This document shows positions 17,367-26,002 of a stretch of 64,000 nt of DNA, one piece after another. The translations under genes were made by a program, and so were the position numbers. Positions within the stretch are counted from its first letter, which is position 1. Each line of letters starts with the position of its first letter. Location of the stretch: contig JADFCV010000011.1 of assembly GCA_017161655.1 (NCBI GenBank), positions 1 through 64,000 of the forward strand, given 5' to 3'. The DNA comes from Candidatus Sumerlaeota bacterium (lineage in GTDB: Bacteria; Sumerlaeota; Sumerlaeia; Sumerlaeales; Sumerlaeaceae). Under the pieces are notes generated by a model. The model was given only the letters and a program-made list of their open reading frames with translations. It ran no database searches and had not been told where the DNA came from.

Positions 17367-18572
17367 ATGCAGGAAGACATTCAGAAAGCATTCGACCAGC
17401 AGGCGCAATCTAGTCCAGCAGGAGCGACAAGCGGACCGGCTCCAGCGGCTCTCACTGGAATGCAACTTTTGGACAAGCTTGTGCAGGTCCTGGAGCTCAA
17501 GGGTGGTTCGGACATTCACTTGCTTGAAGGTGAGCCGCCGCGTGTGCGTATTCACGGCGATCTTATTCCGATCGTTTCTAAGGAACATCCTGTGGTGACA
17601 CGCGAGGACATCATGGATATCCTCGATCGGTCACTTGCCCCCGATCAACGCAAACAGTTTGAGGAGACCTCGGATGTGGACTTCTCGCTGGCTTTTCGAA
17701 ATGCGACAGGTCGCGTGAATGTCGGCTATGCAAACGGGCGTCGTCTGCATCTGGTTATGCGGTATCTCCCCAGTAAAATTATTCCCCTCGACGAACTTGG
17801 AATTGACCCTGTGATGCTTCGCAAACTGGCGGAGGCAGAGCGCGGCATTGTCCTCGTGGCTGGTGAAACGAGCTCAGGTAAAACAACGACGATTGCAGCC
17901 ATGCTCGATTACATCAATCGAACGCGGTACGGTTCCATCAGCACGATTGAGAACCCCGTGGAATACATGATCCCAAGCCAGAAGTGCCTGGTGACACGTC
18001 GGGAAATCGGGCGCGATACCCCAAATTTCTATCATGCGCTCCGTGCGAGTGTCCGCAAGAATCCAGACGTGTTGCTCATCGGTGAAATTCGTGACGCAGA
18101 AACAGCTGAGATTGCCCTGAGTGCATCAGAAACGGGGATCCAGACCTTCGGCACAATTCACGCCATCGGCGCCGTGCCGGCTATCACACGCTTGCAGCAC
18201 GTCGTGGGAGCAACAGGAAAGCAGGAGGAGGAGTTTTTTCTCCGCCTCGCGAACTGCTTGAGAGGCATCATCAGCCAGCAATTAGTGAAAGCGGCAGATG
18301 GAAAGGGGCTTCTGCCGATTTACGAGATCTTGAACATCACGTATACGGAAAAAATGTACCTCATCCAACGCGATCTCGCGCGGCTTGAGCAGAGCCTCGA
18401 AGCAGACCATAACATTTCGATGGGACACTGCGTTTACAATCTGTGGCACCAGAAACCACGGCGCATAGACGAGGAAACCATCCGCAAGCTCTATCCGGAT
18501 CAGTTCAGCCTCATGATGAACCGATTGTCGGATTCACGAGGCTGGAAACCGCTGGTCAGCACGGTTAGCTGA
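17367..18572 (+). CDS. PilT/PilU-like type IV pilus retraction ATPase
   Basis: A 401-residue secretion ATPase. Domains: N-terminal PAS-like domain (GGSDIHLLEGEPPRVRIHG, about 46-64), then a RecA-like ATPase with Walker A GETSSGKT (166-173), Asp box (ENPVEY), Walker B LLIGEIRD and a His box that departs from the usual (FGTIHAIGA). Such enzymes disassemble type IV pili for twitching or DNA uptake. The unusual His box and tail make PilU or another paralogue possible. GGAGG precedes the ATG at good distance. No other pilus assembly gene is adjacent. Confidence 0.85.
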   Translation: MQEDIQKAFDQQAQSSPAGATSGPAPAALTGMQLLDKLVQVLELKGGSDIHLLEGEPPRVRIHGDLIPIVSKEHPVVTREDIMDILDRSLAPDQRKQFEETSDVDFSLAFRNATGRVNVGYANGRRLHLVMRYLPSKIIPLDELGIDPVMLRKLAEAERGIVLVAGETSSGKTTTIAAMLDYINRTRYGSISTIENPVEYMIPSQKCLVTRREIGRDTPNFYHALRASVRKNPDVLLIGEIRDAETAEIALSASETGIQTFGTIHAIGAVPAITRLQHVVGATGKQEEEFFLRLANCLRGIISQQLVKAADGKGLLPIYEILNITYTEKMYLIQRDLARLEQSLEADHNISMGHCVYNLWHQKPRRIDEETIRKLYPDQFSLMMNRLSDSRGWKPLVSTVS

Positions 18573-18627
18573 GGCTTTGACCCTAGTTGGCCAGAATAAA
18601 AACGGTAGAAAATGCTTCCCGAGCGTC

Positions 18628-18672
18628 AGAGGGAGGCTTCAGGGATATCGAGGCCCCCCAAAGCCTCCCTCT
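18628..18672. terminator. stem-loop between convergent genes
   Basis: A 12-bp perfect inverted repeat (AGAGGGAGGCTT at 18628-18639, AAGCCTCCCTCT at 18661-18672) lies between the pilT-like gene and the end of the symporter gene. No T tract follows on either strand, so termination is plausible but unproven. Confidence 0.4.
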
Positions 18673-18683
18673 CTGGTCCTCAC

Positions 18684-20303
18684 CTACTGCTGCTTGCTGG
18701 ATCCTACTCCCTGGAAGCACAAATCCAGGTGGGCAGGTTCAGGGGGACGGGTAACAAGGGAAACAACAATAGCGGTAAGCGCAGCCAACGGGAGGGCAAT
18801 GATTTGCGCGTCGAGCCCCATCCAGGGTAGGCCAAGCAAGGTGTCCTTGCCAAAAAGCAATCGGCACAGACCCAAACCCATCGCGCTTTTCTCCTGAACG
18901 AAGGCCAGCCAGCCGAGCGACACAAGCGACCCCACGAGCATGCTGGCTATGGCACCGGCTCGAGTCATCCGACGCCAGAAAAGAGCACCAACATACGCCG
19001 GCAAAAATGTCGCTCCGCATAGACCAAAAAACACCGCCGTCGCCTGGGCAATGATGCTTCCCGGAAGTGTGAAGGCTAAACCCACCGTGATCAAAATCGC
19101 CACAACGATCCCAACCCGAGTGATCAAAACCGTCCGCTGATGACCTACCGGCGAGAGACCTAGCGTTTGCTCACATAGATCGCGGCCTATGGCGGTGCCC
19201 ATCGTGTGAAACTGCGATGACATCGTCGACATCGCAGCCGAAAGCAACGTCAGCATGAACACGATCACAAACCAACCTGGCATGAACGTCGTGATAAACA
19301 GCGGAACGATGGCGTCTATGTTGCCATTCGGTGCAGCAGCAACCGCCACCTTGCCCATCTTCTGCATGAAGTAGACGTTCGAGAGCGCCCCGACAATGTA
19401 GGCTACGCCGGCAGTCATAAAAATGAAGAAAGCCCCAACTCCGACCCCACGGTTAAGTTCGCGGTTGGATTTGACGGTCATGAAGCGCACAGCGAGTTGA
19501 GGCTGGGCCAGAACGCCAATCCCAACCCCCAAAACGATAGTAGTGACGATTAAATACCACATTTTTGAGCCAAACACAGGCATCGCGGTCCAGCTCGTGA
19601 TTCCGCCGGCTTTAAGTCTCTCAGGAATGTGAGGTGCCAGATCGGTGAGTGCCTGGTGCGCTGGGACAATCCCTCCAAGTCCCGCGTAAACAGAGACAAG
19701 AAGGATCCCCATCCCCACCAACATGATTGCCCCCTGAAACGCGTCGGTATACATGACTCCTTTTAGCCCGCCAGCAATGACGTAAGCGGCAACCACCAAC
19801 GAAAAGACCGTCACAGCGACTTCGTAAGAAATATGGAAAGACTGTTCGAGAAAGCGGGCACCCCCGATGAGCACCGCAGCAGCATAGAGGGGCATGAAGA
19901 GAAAAATAAGAATGGCCGCATAAGCATGAACGAAGCGCGATTGATACCTTCGCCCCAGCAGCTCAGGAAATGTATGAACACCAAGATTATGGCTTATCGG
20001 ACGAACCCTTTTTCCAAAGAGCAAAAAGGCAACGGCGATCCCTAAAAGGATGTTCAGAAAAGGGAGCCACAAGAGACCAAGACCGAACGCCGCAGCAGCT
20101 CCGCCAAATCCAACAATGGCGGATGTCGAGATGAAGGTCGAACCGTAGCTCAGTGCCATGATGATTGGATGAGTCTTACGCCCCGCGACCAAAAAGTCCG
20201 CTGCCGTGTGCGTCTCTCGGTAAGCTTTGATTCCAAGGTAAACCGTCACCAACAAATAGGCCAGCGTCACCAATGTGAGTAGGATGATGTTCGATTGATC
20301 CAT
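18684..20303 (-). CDS. sodium:solute symporter (SSS family)
   Basis: A 539-residue membrane transporter with about 13 hydrophobic helices. Early motifs AADFLVAGRK and YGSTFISTSAIVGFGG, and the segment GGLKGVMYTDAFQGAIML (about residues 180-197), are typical of the SSS family, which couples Na+ entry to uptake of sugars, carboxylates, amino acids or similar solutes. The substrate is not readable. The small gene ending 16 bases upstream encodes a one-helix accessory protein and is probably co-transcribed. Confidence 0.9.
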   Translation of the reverse strand: MDQSNIILLTLVTLAYLLVTVYLGIKAYRETHTAADFLVAGRKTHPIIMALSYGSTFISTSAIVGFGGAAAAFGLGLLWLPFLNILLGIAVAFLLFGKRVRPISHNLGVHTFPELLGRRYQSRFVHAYAAILIFLFMPLYAAAVLIGGARFLEQSFHISYEVAVTVFSLVVAAYVIAGGLKGVMYTDAFQGAIMLVGMGILLVSVYAGLGGIVPAHQALTDLAPHIPERLKAGGITSWTAMPVFGSKMWYLIVTTIVLGVGIGVLAQPQLAVRFMTVKSNRELNRGVGVGAFFIFMTAGVAYIVGALSNVYFMQKMGKVAVAAAPNGNIDAIVPLFITTFMPGWFVIVFMLTLLSAAMSTMSSQFHTMGTAIGRDLCEQTLGLSPVGHQRTVLITRVGIVVAILITVGLAFTLPGSIIAQATAVFFGLCGATFLPAYVGALFWRRMTRAGAIASMLVGSLVSLGWLAFVQEKSAMGLGLCRLLFGKDTLLGLPWMGLDAQIIALPLAALTAIVVSLVTRPPEPAHLDLCFQGVGSSKQQ

Positions 20304-20319
20304 GGTCTGCCCTCCCCTC

Positions 20320-20499
20320 TCATCCCAAAGTCTCTTCGATTTTTTCTTCTTCCTCCACCCAGACGAATTCTTCTTGTGGCGGAGGAACCATCTCGCCGTC
20401 GCTGTTCCAATTCAGCCAGCCGTAAATTACGCAACCTATCGTCACAAGCAGCGTAAGGACATACGCCAATAACACCCAAACGTCCGCAAACCCTAACAT
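20320..20499 (-). CDS. small accessory subunit of the SSS symporter
   Basis: A 59-residue protein with one membrane helix (WVLLAYVLTLLVTIGCVIYG) and an acidic tail (EEFVWVEEEEKIEE). Small proteins of this type, starting MLGFxDVW and carrying YGWLNWN after the helix, accompany certain SSS symporters. The start at 20499 has AGGAG 7 bases upstream; the longer frame to 20562 has no ribosome site. The next gene downstream is the symporter, 16 bases away. Confidence 0.75.
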   Translation of the reverse strand: MLGFADVWVLLAYVLTLLVTIGCVIYGWLNWNSDGEMVPPPQEEFVWVEEEEKIEETLG

Positions 20500-20788
20500 C
20501 ACGAGTCTCCTGCACGTATGCAAATCATGCCACGAAAACGACAGCAAGCGTACCGAGAGCAAAGTTTCAAATGCGAAAGCGAGGATGTTGCGGAAAAAAC
20601 GACAATACAGAGTGGAAAGCCGACTAGACGAGATCGACTGCGAGAGGGGTCTTGAGGGAGACTGAGCTTCGTTTTTGTTTCAGCACAAGCGGATTTTGGA
20701 GACTCTGCTAAAAATTGAGAACGGGGAAGTGCCCGTGTGTGATGGGGCACGCCCCCGGTCAAAACCAGCAGGATGAAAGACTGGTGTC

Positions 20789-21265
20789 TTACCAGCGATA
20801 GTGAGCAAACGCCTTGTTGGCTTCCGCCATGCGGTGCGTATCTTCCTTCTTCTTGATCGCGACGCCGGTGTTGTTGAAGGCATCAAACAACTCGTTAGCA
20901 AGCCGCTCGCGCATTGTTTTTTCGCCGCGGTTTCTCGCAGCCTCAATAATCCAACGAATGGCTAGCGACACTCGCCGCTCGGGCCGCACTTCGACCGGCA
21001 CCTGGTAGTTCGCACCACCGACGCGGCGCGATTTGACCTCCAGCACTGGCTTCACATTCTCGACAGCCTGCGTGAAAAACTCTAACTCGTCCTGATTCTC
21101 ACCCACGCGCTTTGCGCCTGCCTCGATGGCTCCATATACGATTTTCTGCGCGACGGATTTTTTCCCGCGCTGCATGAGGCAATTAATAAATTTCGACACC
21201 AGCTCGCTGTTGTATTTCACGTCTGGTGGAATCACTCTTTTAACGGCTACGCGCTTGCGCGCCAT
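20789..21265 (-). CDS. rpsG: 30S ribosomal protein S7
   Basis: A 158-residue protein matching S7 along its length: [71 protein letters not shown] and the C-terminal [16 protein letters not shown]7 nucleates assembly of the 30S head and binds 16S rRNA. The ATG at 21265 was chosen over the in-frame TTG at 21271; GGAGG lies 11 bases upstream. rpsL, fusA and tuf, its usual neighbours, are absent. A weak 6-bp hairpin (20729-20750) followed by a T-rich stretch may terminate it. Confidence 0.97.
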   Translation of the reverse strand: MARKRVAVKRVIPPDVKYNSELVSKFINCLMQRGKKSVAQKIVYGAIEAGAKRVGENQDELEFFTQAVENVKPVLEVKSRRVGGANYQVPVEVRPERRVSLAIRWIIEAARNRGEKTMRERLANELFDAFNNTGVAIKKKEDTHRMAEANKAFAHYRW

Positions 21266-21449
21266 GGGCAATCTGTCCTCCAGTGAAATTGTGCAGAAAA
21301 ACCGCTTTCGTCTTTATAGGATAAGCGACACTTTATTCAAGGTAGAGGGCGATTGACTATGCCCTGCCCCATCTGAGCTGTGGAGAAGGCAGGCAGCCCT
21401 GCGACAGTCCAAGGCTGACAAATCCGGATACTGATTGAGCGCGACACCG

Positions 21450-22661
21450 ATGACTGAGCAAACAGAGAGAGCGAGCGGCGCACGACTTCGCTGGTACCGT
21501 CTTTCCGCCGTTTTGCTTTCCGTAGCATTTGCGTTCGTGATCTTAGAAATTATCGTGCGTGTTTCATTGGCGGCCCGCCCGAACGACATAGAAGCCCTTC
21601 GCCGCTTTGAGCACGCCAAGCGCACAGCGGGCGAGCTGAAAATGATCCACTTTGTTCGGCTCAGCAAAAACCCCCGCATGATCTACGAAATGGTGCCTCA
21701 CGTGAATGGCACTTTTCACGATGCTCCTCTGCGCACCAACTCTGCAGGCTTTGCGGATCGCGAGCGATCGGTGAAGAAGCTTCCGGATACATTCCGTATC
21801 GCGGTGATCGGAGATTCGATTGCCTTTGGCTGGGGTGTTGCTCCTGAGGATCGCTATTCTGACGTTCTCGAAAGGTTTCTTAACGATACGGCATCGACTG
21901 GCACAAAATATGAGGTGCTGAACTTTGGCATCCCGGGGTATAACACGGTCATGGAGGCGGCGCTGCTCCAGGAGCGCGTTTTGCCCTACGCGCCTGACCT
22001 GATCGTCCTTGGCTACTGTGCTGACAATGACACTAGTTTGCCCAATTTCATTGTGAAACCACGCCCTCTTCTCACGCTCACGCATTCCTACCTGTGGGAT
22101 GTTCTGCGTTCGCGGTCGGTCAAGCCAGCGCGCATGGCACTCGAGGGCGCAGTGGAGTACAGTGATCCGTCCAATATTCCTCCAGAGTACCATTTCCTTA
22201 TCGGATGGGAAAACGCATCACGAGCGATGCGTGATATTGCTGAGACAGCCCGGCAGCGCCGGATTCCGGTGATTTTTTTGCGCGACTACTATTTTTTGGA
22301 ACCTTATCGGGAACAGACCACAGCAACGGTTGAGGACATTGGCGCGCCGGCTGATGATCTCGCACGCCAGCTGGGATTTATCGTTGTTCGCCCAATCGAA
22401 GCCATGGTTCAATTCTTGAATAAGCACAAATTGCACTCTTTCGCGTTGAGCGTGGCTCCCCGCAAAGGCGATGCGCACCCCAACCCTGTGCGTCACGCCC
22501 TGTTAGCCCGCGAGCTATATCTTGCCCTCGTGAATGAAAAGCTCCTGCCCGATGCCGAAAGGCGGAAAGATCAGCTAACAAAGGACCTTGCTCGCTGGGA
22601 AGAGCTTCTCAATGCTGCCCTGGCGAAGAGCTCCATTGATGAAGAATATCGGATGCATTGA
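21450..22661 (+). CDS. membrane-anchored SGNH/GDSL-type hydrolase
   Basis: A 403-residue protein with a single N-terminal membrane helix (about residues 18-42) and an extracytoplasmic SGNH-like domain. Block I is GDSIAFGWG, with the nucleophilic serine; the GYNT segment and the late GDAHPNPVRH supply the Asp-His pair. Such proteins often act as esterases or O-acetyltransferase partners on cell-surface glycans; the substrate is unknown. An in-frame TTG at 21435 is an alternative start. A hairpin with a T-rich tail follows at 22679-22725. Confidence 0.75.
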   Translation: MTEQTERASGARLRWYRLSAVLLSVAFAFVILEIIVRVSLAARPNDIEALRRFEHAKRTAGELKMIHFVRLSKNPRMIYEMVPHVNGTFHDAPLRTNSAGFADRERSVKKLPDTFRIAVIGDSIAFGWGVAPEDRYSDVLERFLNDTASTGTKYEVLNFGIPGYNTVMEAALLQERVLPYAPDLIVLGYCADNDTSLPNFIVKPRPLLTLTHSYLWDVLRSRSVKPARMALEGAVEYSDPSNIPPEYHFLIGWENASRAMRDIAETARQRRIPVIFLRDYYFLEPYREQTTATVEDIGAPADDLARQLGFIVVRPIEAMVQFLNKHKLHSFALSVAPRKGDAHPNPVRHALLARELYLALVNEKLLPDAERRKDQLTKDLARWEELLNAALAKSSIDEEYRMH

Positions 22662-22678
22662 TTTGGGCGAGGCCAGCT

Positions 22679-22725
22679 AGCGCCCCCATGACACCGATAG
22701 GCTTTTGGGCGCTCAGCTTTTCTTT
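22679..22725 (+). terminator. putative terminator after the SGNH hydrolase
   Basis: A 7-bp stem AGCGCCC (22679-22685) with GGGCGCT (22707-22713) encloses a 21-base loop and is followed by CAGCTTTTCTTTT. It lies 18 bases after the stop. The loop is long, so strength is uncertain. Confidence 0.45.
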
Positions 22726-22917
22726 TGCTTCAGTGCATCGTGCCTCCCCGTGGACCTCATTACGGGAGGCGCATGTTGTCCGCGAAAAGTAGGCCTGAAA
22801 AAGAAATCGCTTGGCAGAAATGCTTTGTGGCTTTCGTATAGGTGAAACCTACAGCAACTATACAAGGATTGTGCCCTCGGAGTGGCGGCACAGAATGAAG
22901 AGGAGTGCAACTGAGAC

Positions 22918-24744
22918 ATGGCAGCGAAGAATGCACGGGTGATTGTTGTCGGTGGAGGCCTCGCAGGTCTCATGACCACCATCAAACTGGCCGAAGCTGG
23001 GATGCCGGTGGATTTGTTCTCCATCGTGCCAGTGAAACGTTCCCACTCGGTGTGTGCGCAAGGTGGGATCAATGGTGCGAAGAACCTCAAAGGCGAAGGG
23101 GATTCCCCAGAGATCCATTTTGACGACACTGTTTATGGAGGGGATTTTCTGGCTAATCAGCCTCCCGTGCGTGGGATGTGCTACGCTGCGCCGGCCATCA
23201 TCGACCTATTCGACCGCATGGGTGTGATGTTCAACCGCACACCAGAAGGTCTTCTGGATTTTCGTCGTTTTGGCGGCACACTTTATCACCGGACGGCATT
23301 TGCGGGTGCCACTACGGGCCAACAGTTGCTTTACGCTCTCGATGAGCAGGTGCGACGTTGGGAGGATGCTGGACTTGTTAAGAAATACGAGATGTGGGAA
23401 TTTTTACGGATCGTGGTGGACGAAGGCGGGACTTGTCGCGGCATTGTCGCCGTGGACATCCGCAACCTTGAAGTGCGTGCTTTCCGCGCCGATGCTGTCG
23501 TTTTGGCCACGGGAGGACCTGGTCTCATTTTTGGCCGATCGACCAATTCGATGATCAATACGGGAGCAGCAAATTCCCGAGCTTATCAGCAGGGCGCCGT
23601 TTACGCGAATGGGGAATTTATCCAGGTGCATCCCACTGCGATACCCGGGGAGGACAAATTGCGGCTGATGAGTGAGTCGGCCCGCGGCGAGGGAGGTCGC
23701 GTATGGGTGTGGGGCGACTCAAACAAAGTTTATCGCAACCCGTTCATCAAGGATGCGAATGGGAACCCTAAAGAGTTCCGCTGCGGAGAGACCGGGAAGC
23801 CGTGGTACTTTCTCGAAGAGATGTACCCCAAATATGGGAATCTTGTGCCCCGCGATGTTGCCACACGTGAAATTTTCATGGTGTGCGTTCACCTGAAGAT
23901 GGGGATAGACGGACAGAACAAGGTGTATCTGGACCTCACTCACATTGATCGCGAGGAACTGGAGCGTAAGCTTGGCGGCATCCTGGAAATTTACCGAAAG
24001 TTTGTCGGAGTAGATCCTGCGGAAAAACCCATGGAAATCTTTCCTGCTGTCCACTATTCGATGGGCGGCCTGTGGTGCGATTACAATCAAATGACCAATA
24101 TCCCTGGCCTCTACGTGTGCGGAGAAGCGGATTACCAGTATCACGGAGCAAACCGCCTTGGCGCAAATTCGCTGCTGTCCTGCATTTATGCTGGCATGGT
24201 CGCAGGACCCCATATCGTCGGATACATCAAATCGCTCAGCAAGGGCGCCCAGGATGTTCCTTCGACCGTTTTCGAAGCTGAACAGCGCAAAGAGGAAGAG
24301 GACATTACAGCTATCTTGAAGATGAATGGGAGCGAGAACGCTTTTGCGCTGTGGCGCGAAATGGGTCAGTGGATGAACGAGAACGTGACCATTGTGCGCT
24401 ACAACAATAAGCTTGAGGAAACTGACAAGAAACTGTGTGAGCTGCTGGATCGCTGGAAGCACATCGACGTCAACGACACGAACCGAACACTGAATACCAG
24501 CGTGCTTTTCACGAAGCAACTGCGCGATATGCTGCATCTCGCGCGGTGCATCACCTTGGGTGCCTTGGCACGTAACGAAAGTCGAGGCGCACATTACAAA
24601 CCGGAATTCCCCGAGCGCGACGATCAGAATTGGTTAAAGACGACAAAGGCCACCTTTACCCCGGATGGGCCTAAATTCGATTATGAGCCGGTGGACGTCA
24701 GTCTTATCCCACCGCGTCGGCGTGTTTATGCGGATGCAAGCTAG
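22918..24744 (+). CDS. sdhA: succinate dehydrogenase/fumarate reductase flavoprotein subunit
   Basis: A 608-residue FAD subunit of respiratory complex II or fumarate reductase, of the class found in Bacillus, Bacteroidota and deltaproteobacteria. Visible features are the FAD dinucleotide-binding VIVVGGGLAGL (8-18), the FAD-linked histidine in RSHSVCAQGG (H43), the substrate-site segment HPTAIPG and SARGEGGRVW, and the C-terminal GANRLGANSLLSC. The enzyme oxidises succinate to fumarate or runs in reverse. No iron-sulphur (sdhB) or cytochrome b (sdhC) gene lies on either side, though these are normally adjacent. The ATG has no strong ribosome site. Confidence 0.94.
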   Translation: MAAKNARVIVVGGGLAGLMTTIKLAEAGMPVDLFSIVPVKRSHSVCAQGGINGAKNLKGEGDSPEIHFDDTVYGGDFLANQPPVRGMCYAAPAIIDLFDRMGVMFNRTPEGLLDFRRFGGTLYHRTAFAGATTGQQLLYALDEQVRRWEDAGLVKKYEMWEFLRIVVDEGGTCRGIVAVDIRNLEVRAFRADAVVLATGGPGLIFGRSTNSMINTGAANSRAYQQGAVYANGEFIQVHPTAIPGEDKLRLMSESARGEGGRVWVWGDSNKVYRNPFIKDANGNPKEFRCGETGKPWYFLEEMYPKYGNLVPRDVATREIFMVCVHLKMGIDGQNKVYLDLTHIDREELERKLGGILEIYRKFVGVDPAEKPMEIFPAVHYSMGGLWCDYNQMTNIPGLYVCGEADYQYHGANRLGANSLLSCIYAGMVAGPHIVGYIKSLSKGAQDVPSTVFEAEQRKEEEDITAILKMNGSENAFALWREMGQWMNENVTIVRYNNKLEETDKKLCELLDRWKHIDVNDTNRTLNTSVLFTKQLRDMLHLARCITLGALARNESRGAHYKPEFPERDDQNWLKTTKATFTPDGPKFDYEPVDVSLIPPRRRVYADAS

Positions 24745-24843
24745 GCGCCGCGGAGTAGCACTGCGCTCAAAAGCGTAAACAAACGTCGCGTTGCTTTATG
24801 TGATGGGAGAATTCGACCTTCCCACCTCGCCGTGGGAAAGACG

Positions 24844-25872
24844 TTATGCTTTGGTCAGCTGCTTTAGCCGTGCTACCACAGCATCCGCAAATTCCGTCGT
24901 GGTTGCGGTGCCCCCCAGATCGGGAGTGACACACCCCCTATCGCTTAGGGCATCGTGAACGGCTTTCTCCACCAGGCTAGCGGCTTCGTGTTCGCCAAGC
25001 CATTGAAGCATCATAACACCGCTTAAGATAAGAGCTGTGGGGTTGGCTATATTACGCCCCGCAATATCAGGGGCACTGCCGTGAACAGCTTCAAAAACGG
25101 CAACATCGACACCAATGTTGGCAGCGGGGACAACACCAAGGCCACCCACGAGACCGGCACAAAGGTCGCTCACTATATCACCGTAGAGGTTCTCGAGGAG
25201 TAGGACATCAAACTGCGAGGGATCACGCACGAGCTGCATGCACAGATTGTCCACGATAAGCTCCGTGTACTGAATATCCGGGTACTCTTTTGCAGCTCGC
25301 CGGCAGCACTCGAGGAAAAGCCCATCGCTAAGCTTCATGATGTTAGCTTTGTGGATGGCAGTGATCTTTTTCCGTCCGTTCTTGGTGGCATACTCGAAGG
25401 CAAAGCGAGCAATTCGCAAAGAGGCCGTCTCGGTGATCACTTTCAGGCTTTCCACCACGCCAGGGGCAACGATGTGCTCAAGACCGGAATACAAGTCCTC
25501 AGTGTTTTCCCGGATGACCACAAGGTCGACGTTTTCATAGCGCGTTTTGATCGCGGGAATAGATTTCGCCGGCCGGACATTCGCAAAGAGATTTAGCTTC
25601 TGACGTATTGCGACGTTGGCACTGGCAAATCCTCCGCCAATAGGCGTCGTAATAGGTCCTTTGAGCGCTACCCCATTTCGTCGAATGGAATGAAAAACGT
25701 GTTCGGGGACAGGGGTGCCATATTTGACCATGACTTCCCCGCCGGCTTCCACCTCTTCCCATTCGAACGGGAGACCTGTGGCTTCGAGAACACGGACTGC
25801 GGCAGTGGTGACTTCTGGCCCAATTCCGTCACCAGGCACTAGGGTCACGCGGTACGTTGATGTTGATCCCAC
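24844..25872 (-). CDS. NAD-dependent isocitrate dehydrogenase-like (IDH/IMDH family)
   Basis: A 342-residue beta-decarboxylating dehydrogenase. Motifs: LVPGDGIGPEV (12-22), KGPITTPIGGGFASANVAIRQ, which contains the serine and phosphate-binding region, the RENTEDLYSGLEH signature of isocitrate dehydrogenases, and the metal-site NLYGDIVSD. The NTEDLY form and short length favour the NAD-type isocitrate dehydrogenase over isopropylmalate dehydrogenase, giving 2-oxoglutarate in the TCA cycle. Homoisocitrate dehydrogenase is a less likely alternative. The start is GTG with GGAG 9 bases upstream. It converges on the sdhA gene. Confidence 0.85.
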   Translation of the reverse strand: MGSTSTYRVTLVPGDGIGPEVTTAAVRVLEATGLPFEWEEVEAGGEVMVKYGTPVPEHVFHSIRRNGVALKGPITTPIGGGFASANVAIRQKLNLFANVRPAKSIPAIKTRYENVDLVVIRENTEDLYSGLEHIVAPGVVESLKVITETASLRIARFAFEYATKNGRKKITAIHKANIMKLSDGLFLECCRRAAKEYPDIQYTELIVDNLCMQLVRDPSQFDVLLLENLYGDIVSDLCAGLVGGLGVVPAANIGVDVAVFEAVHGSAPDIAGRNIANPTALILSGVMMLQWLGEHEAASLVEKAVHDALSDRGCVTPDLGGTATTTEFADAVVARLKQLTKA

Positions 25873-26002
25873 AGAGATGCTCTCCTAAAAAAGATGTTTC
25901 GTTTGACTGCAAATCCAACGGCACAACATGCTTCGCTTACATAGCTACCTTGTATCCCTGTCGACTAAGAAAAAGTTCAAGGGGGAAGTATAACAGCAGA
26001 GC

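Noticed and set aside
22731-22775. Imperfect inverted repeat GCCTCCCCGT/ACGGGAGGC upstream of sdhA
   Set aside because: It contains a bulge and no T tract; no known leader element was recognised.
23719-24594. 291-codon minus-strand frame opposite sdhA
   Set aside because: Antisense to a conserved gene, with no motif or ribosome site.
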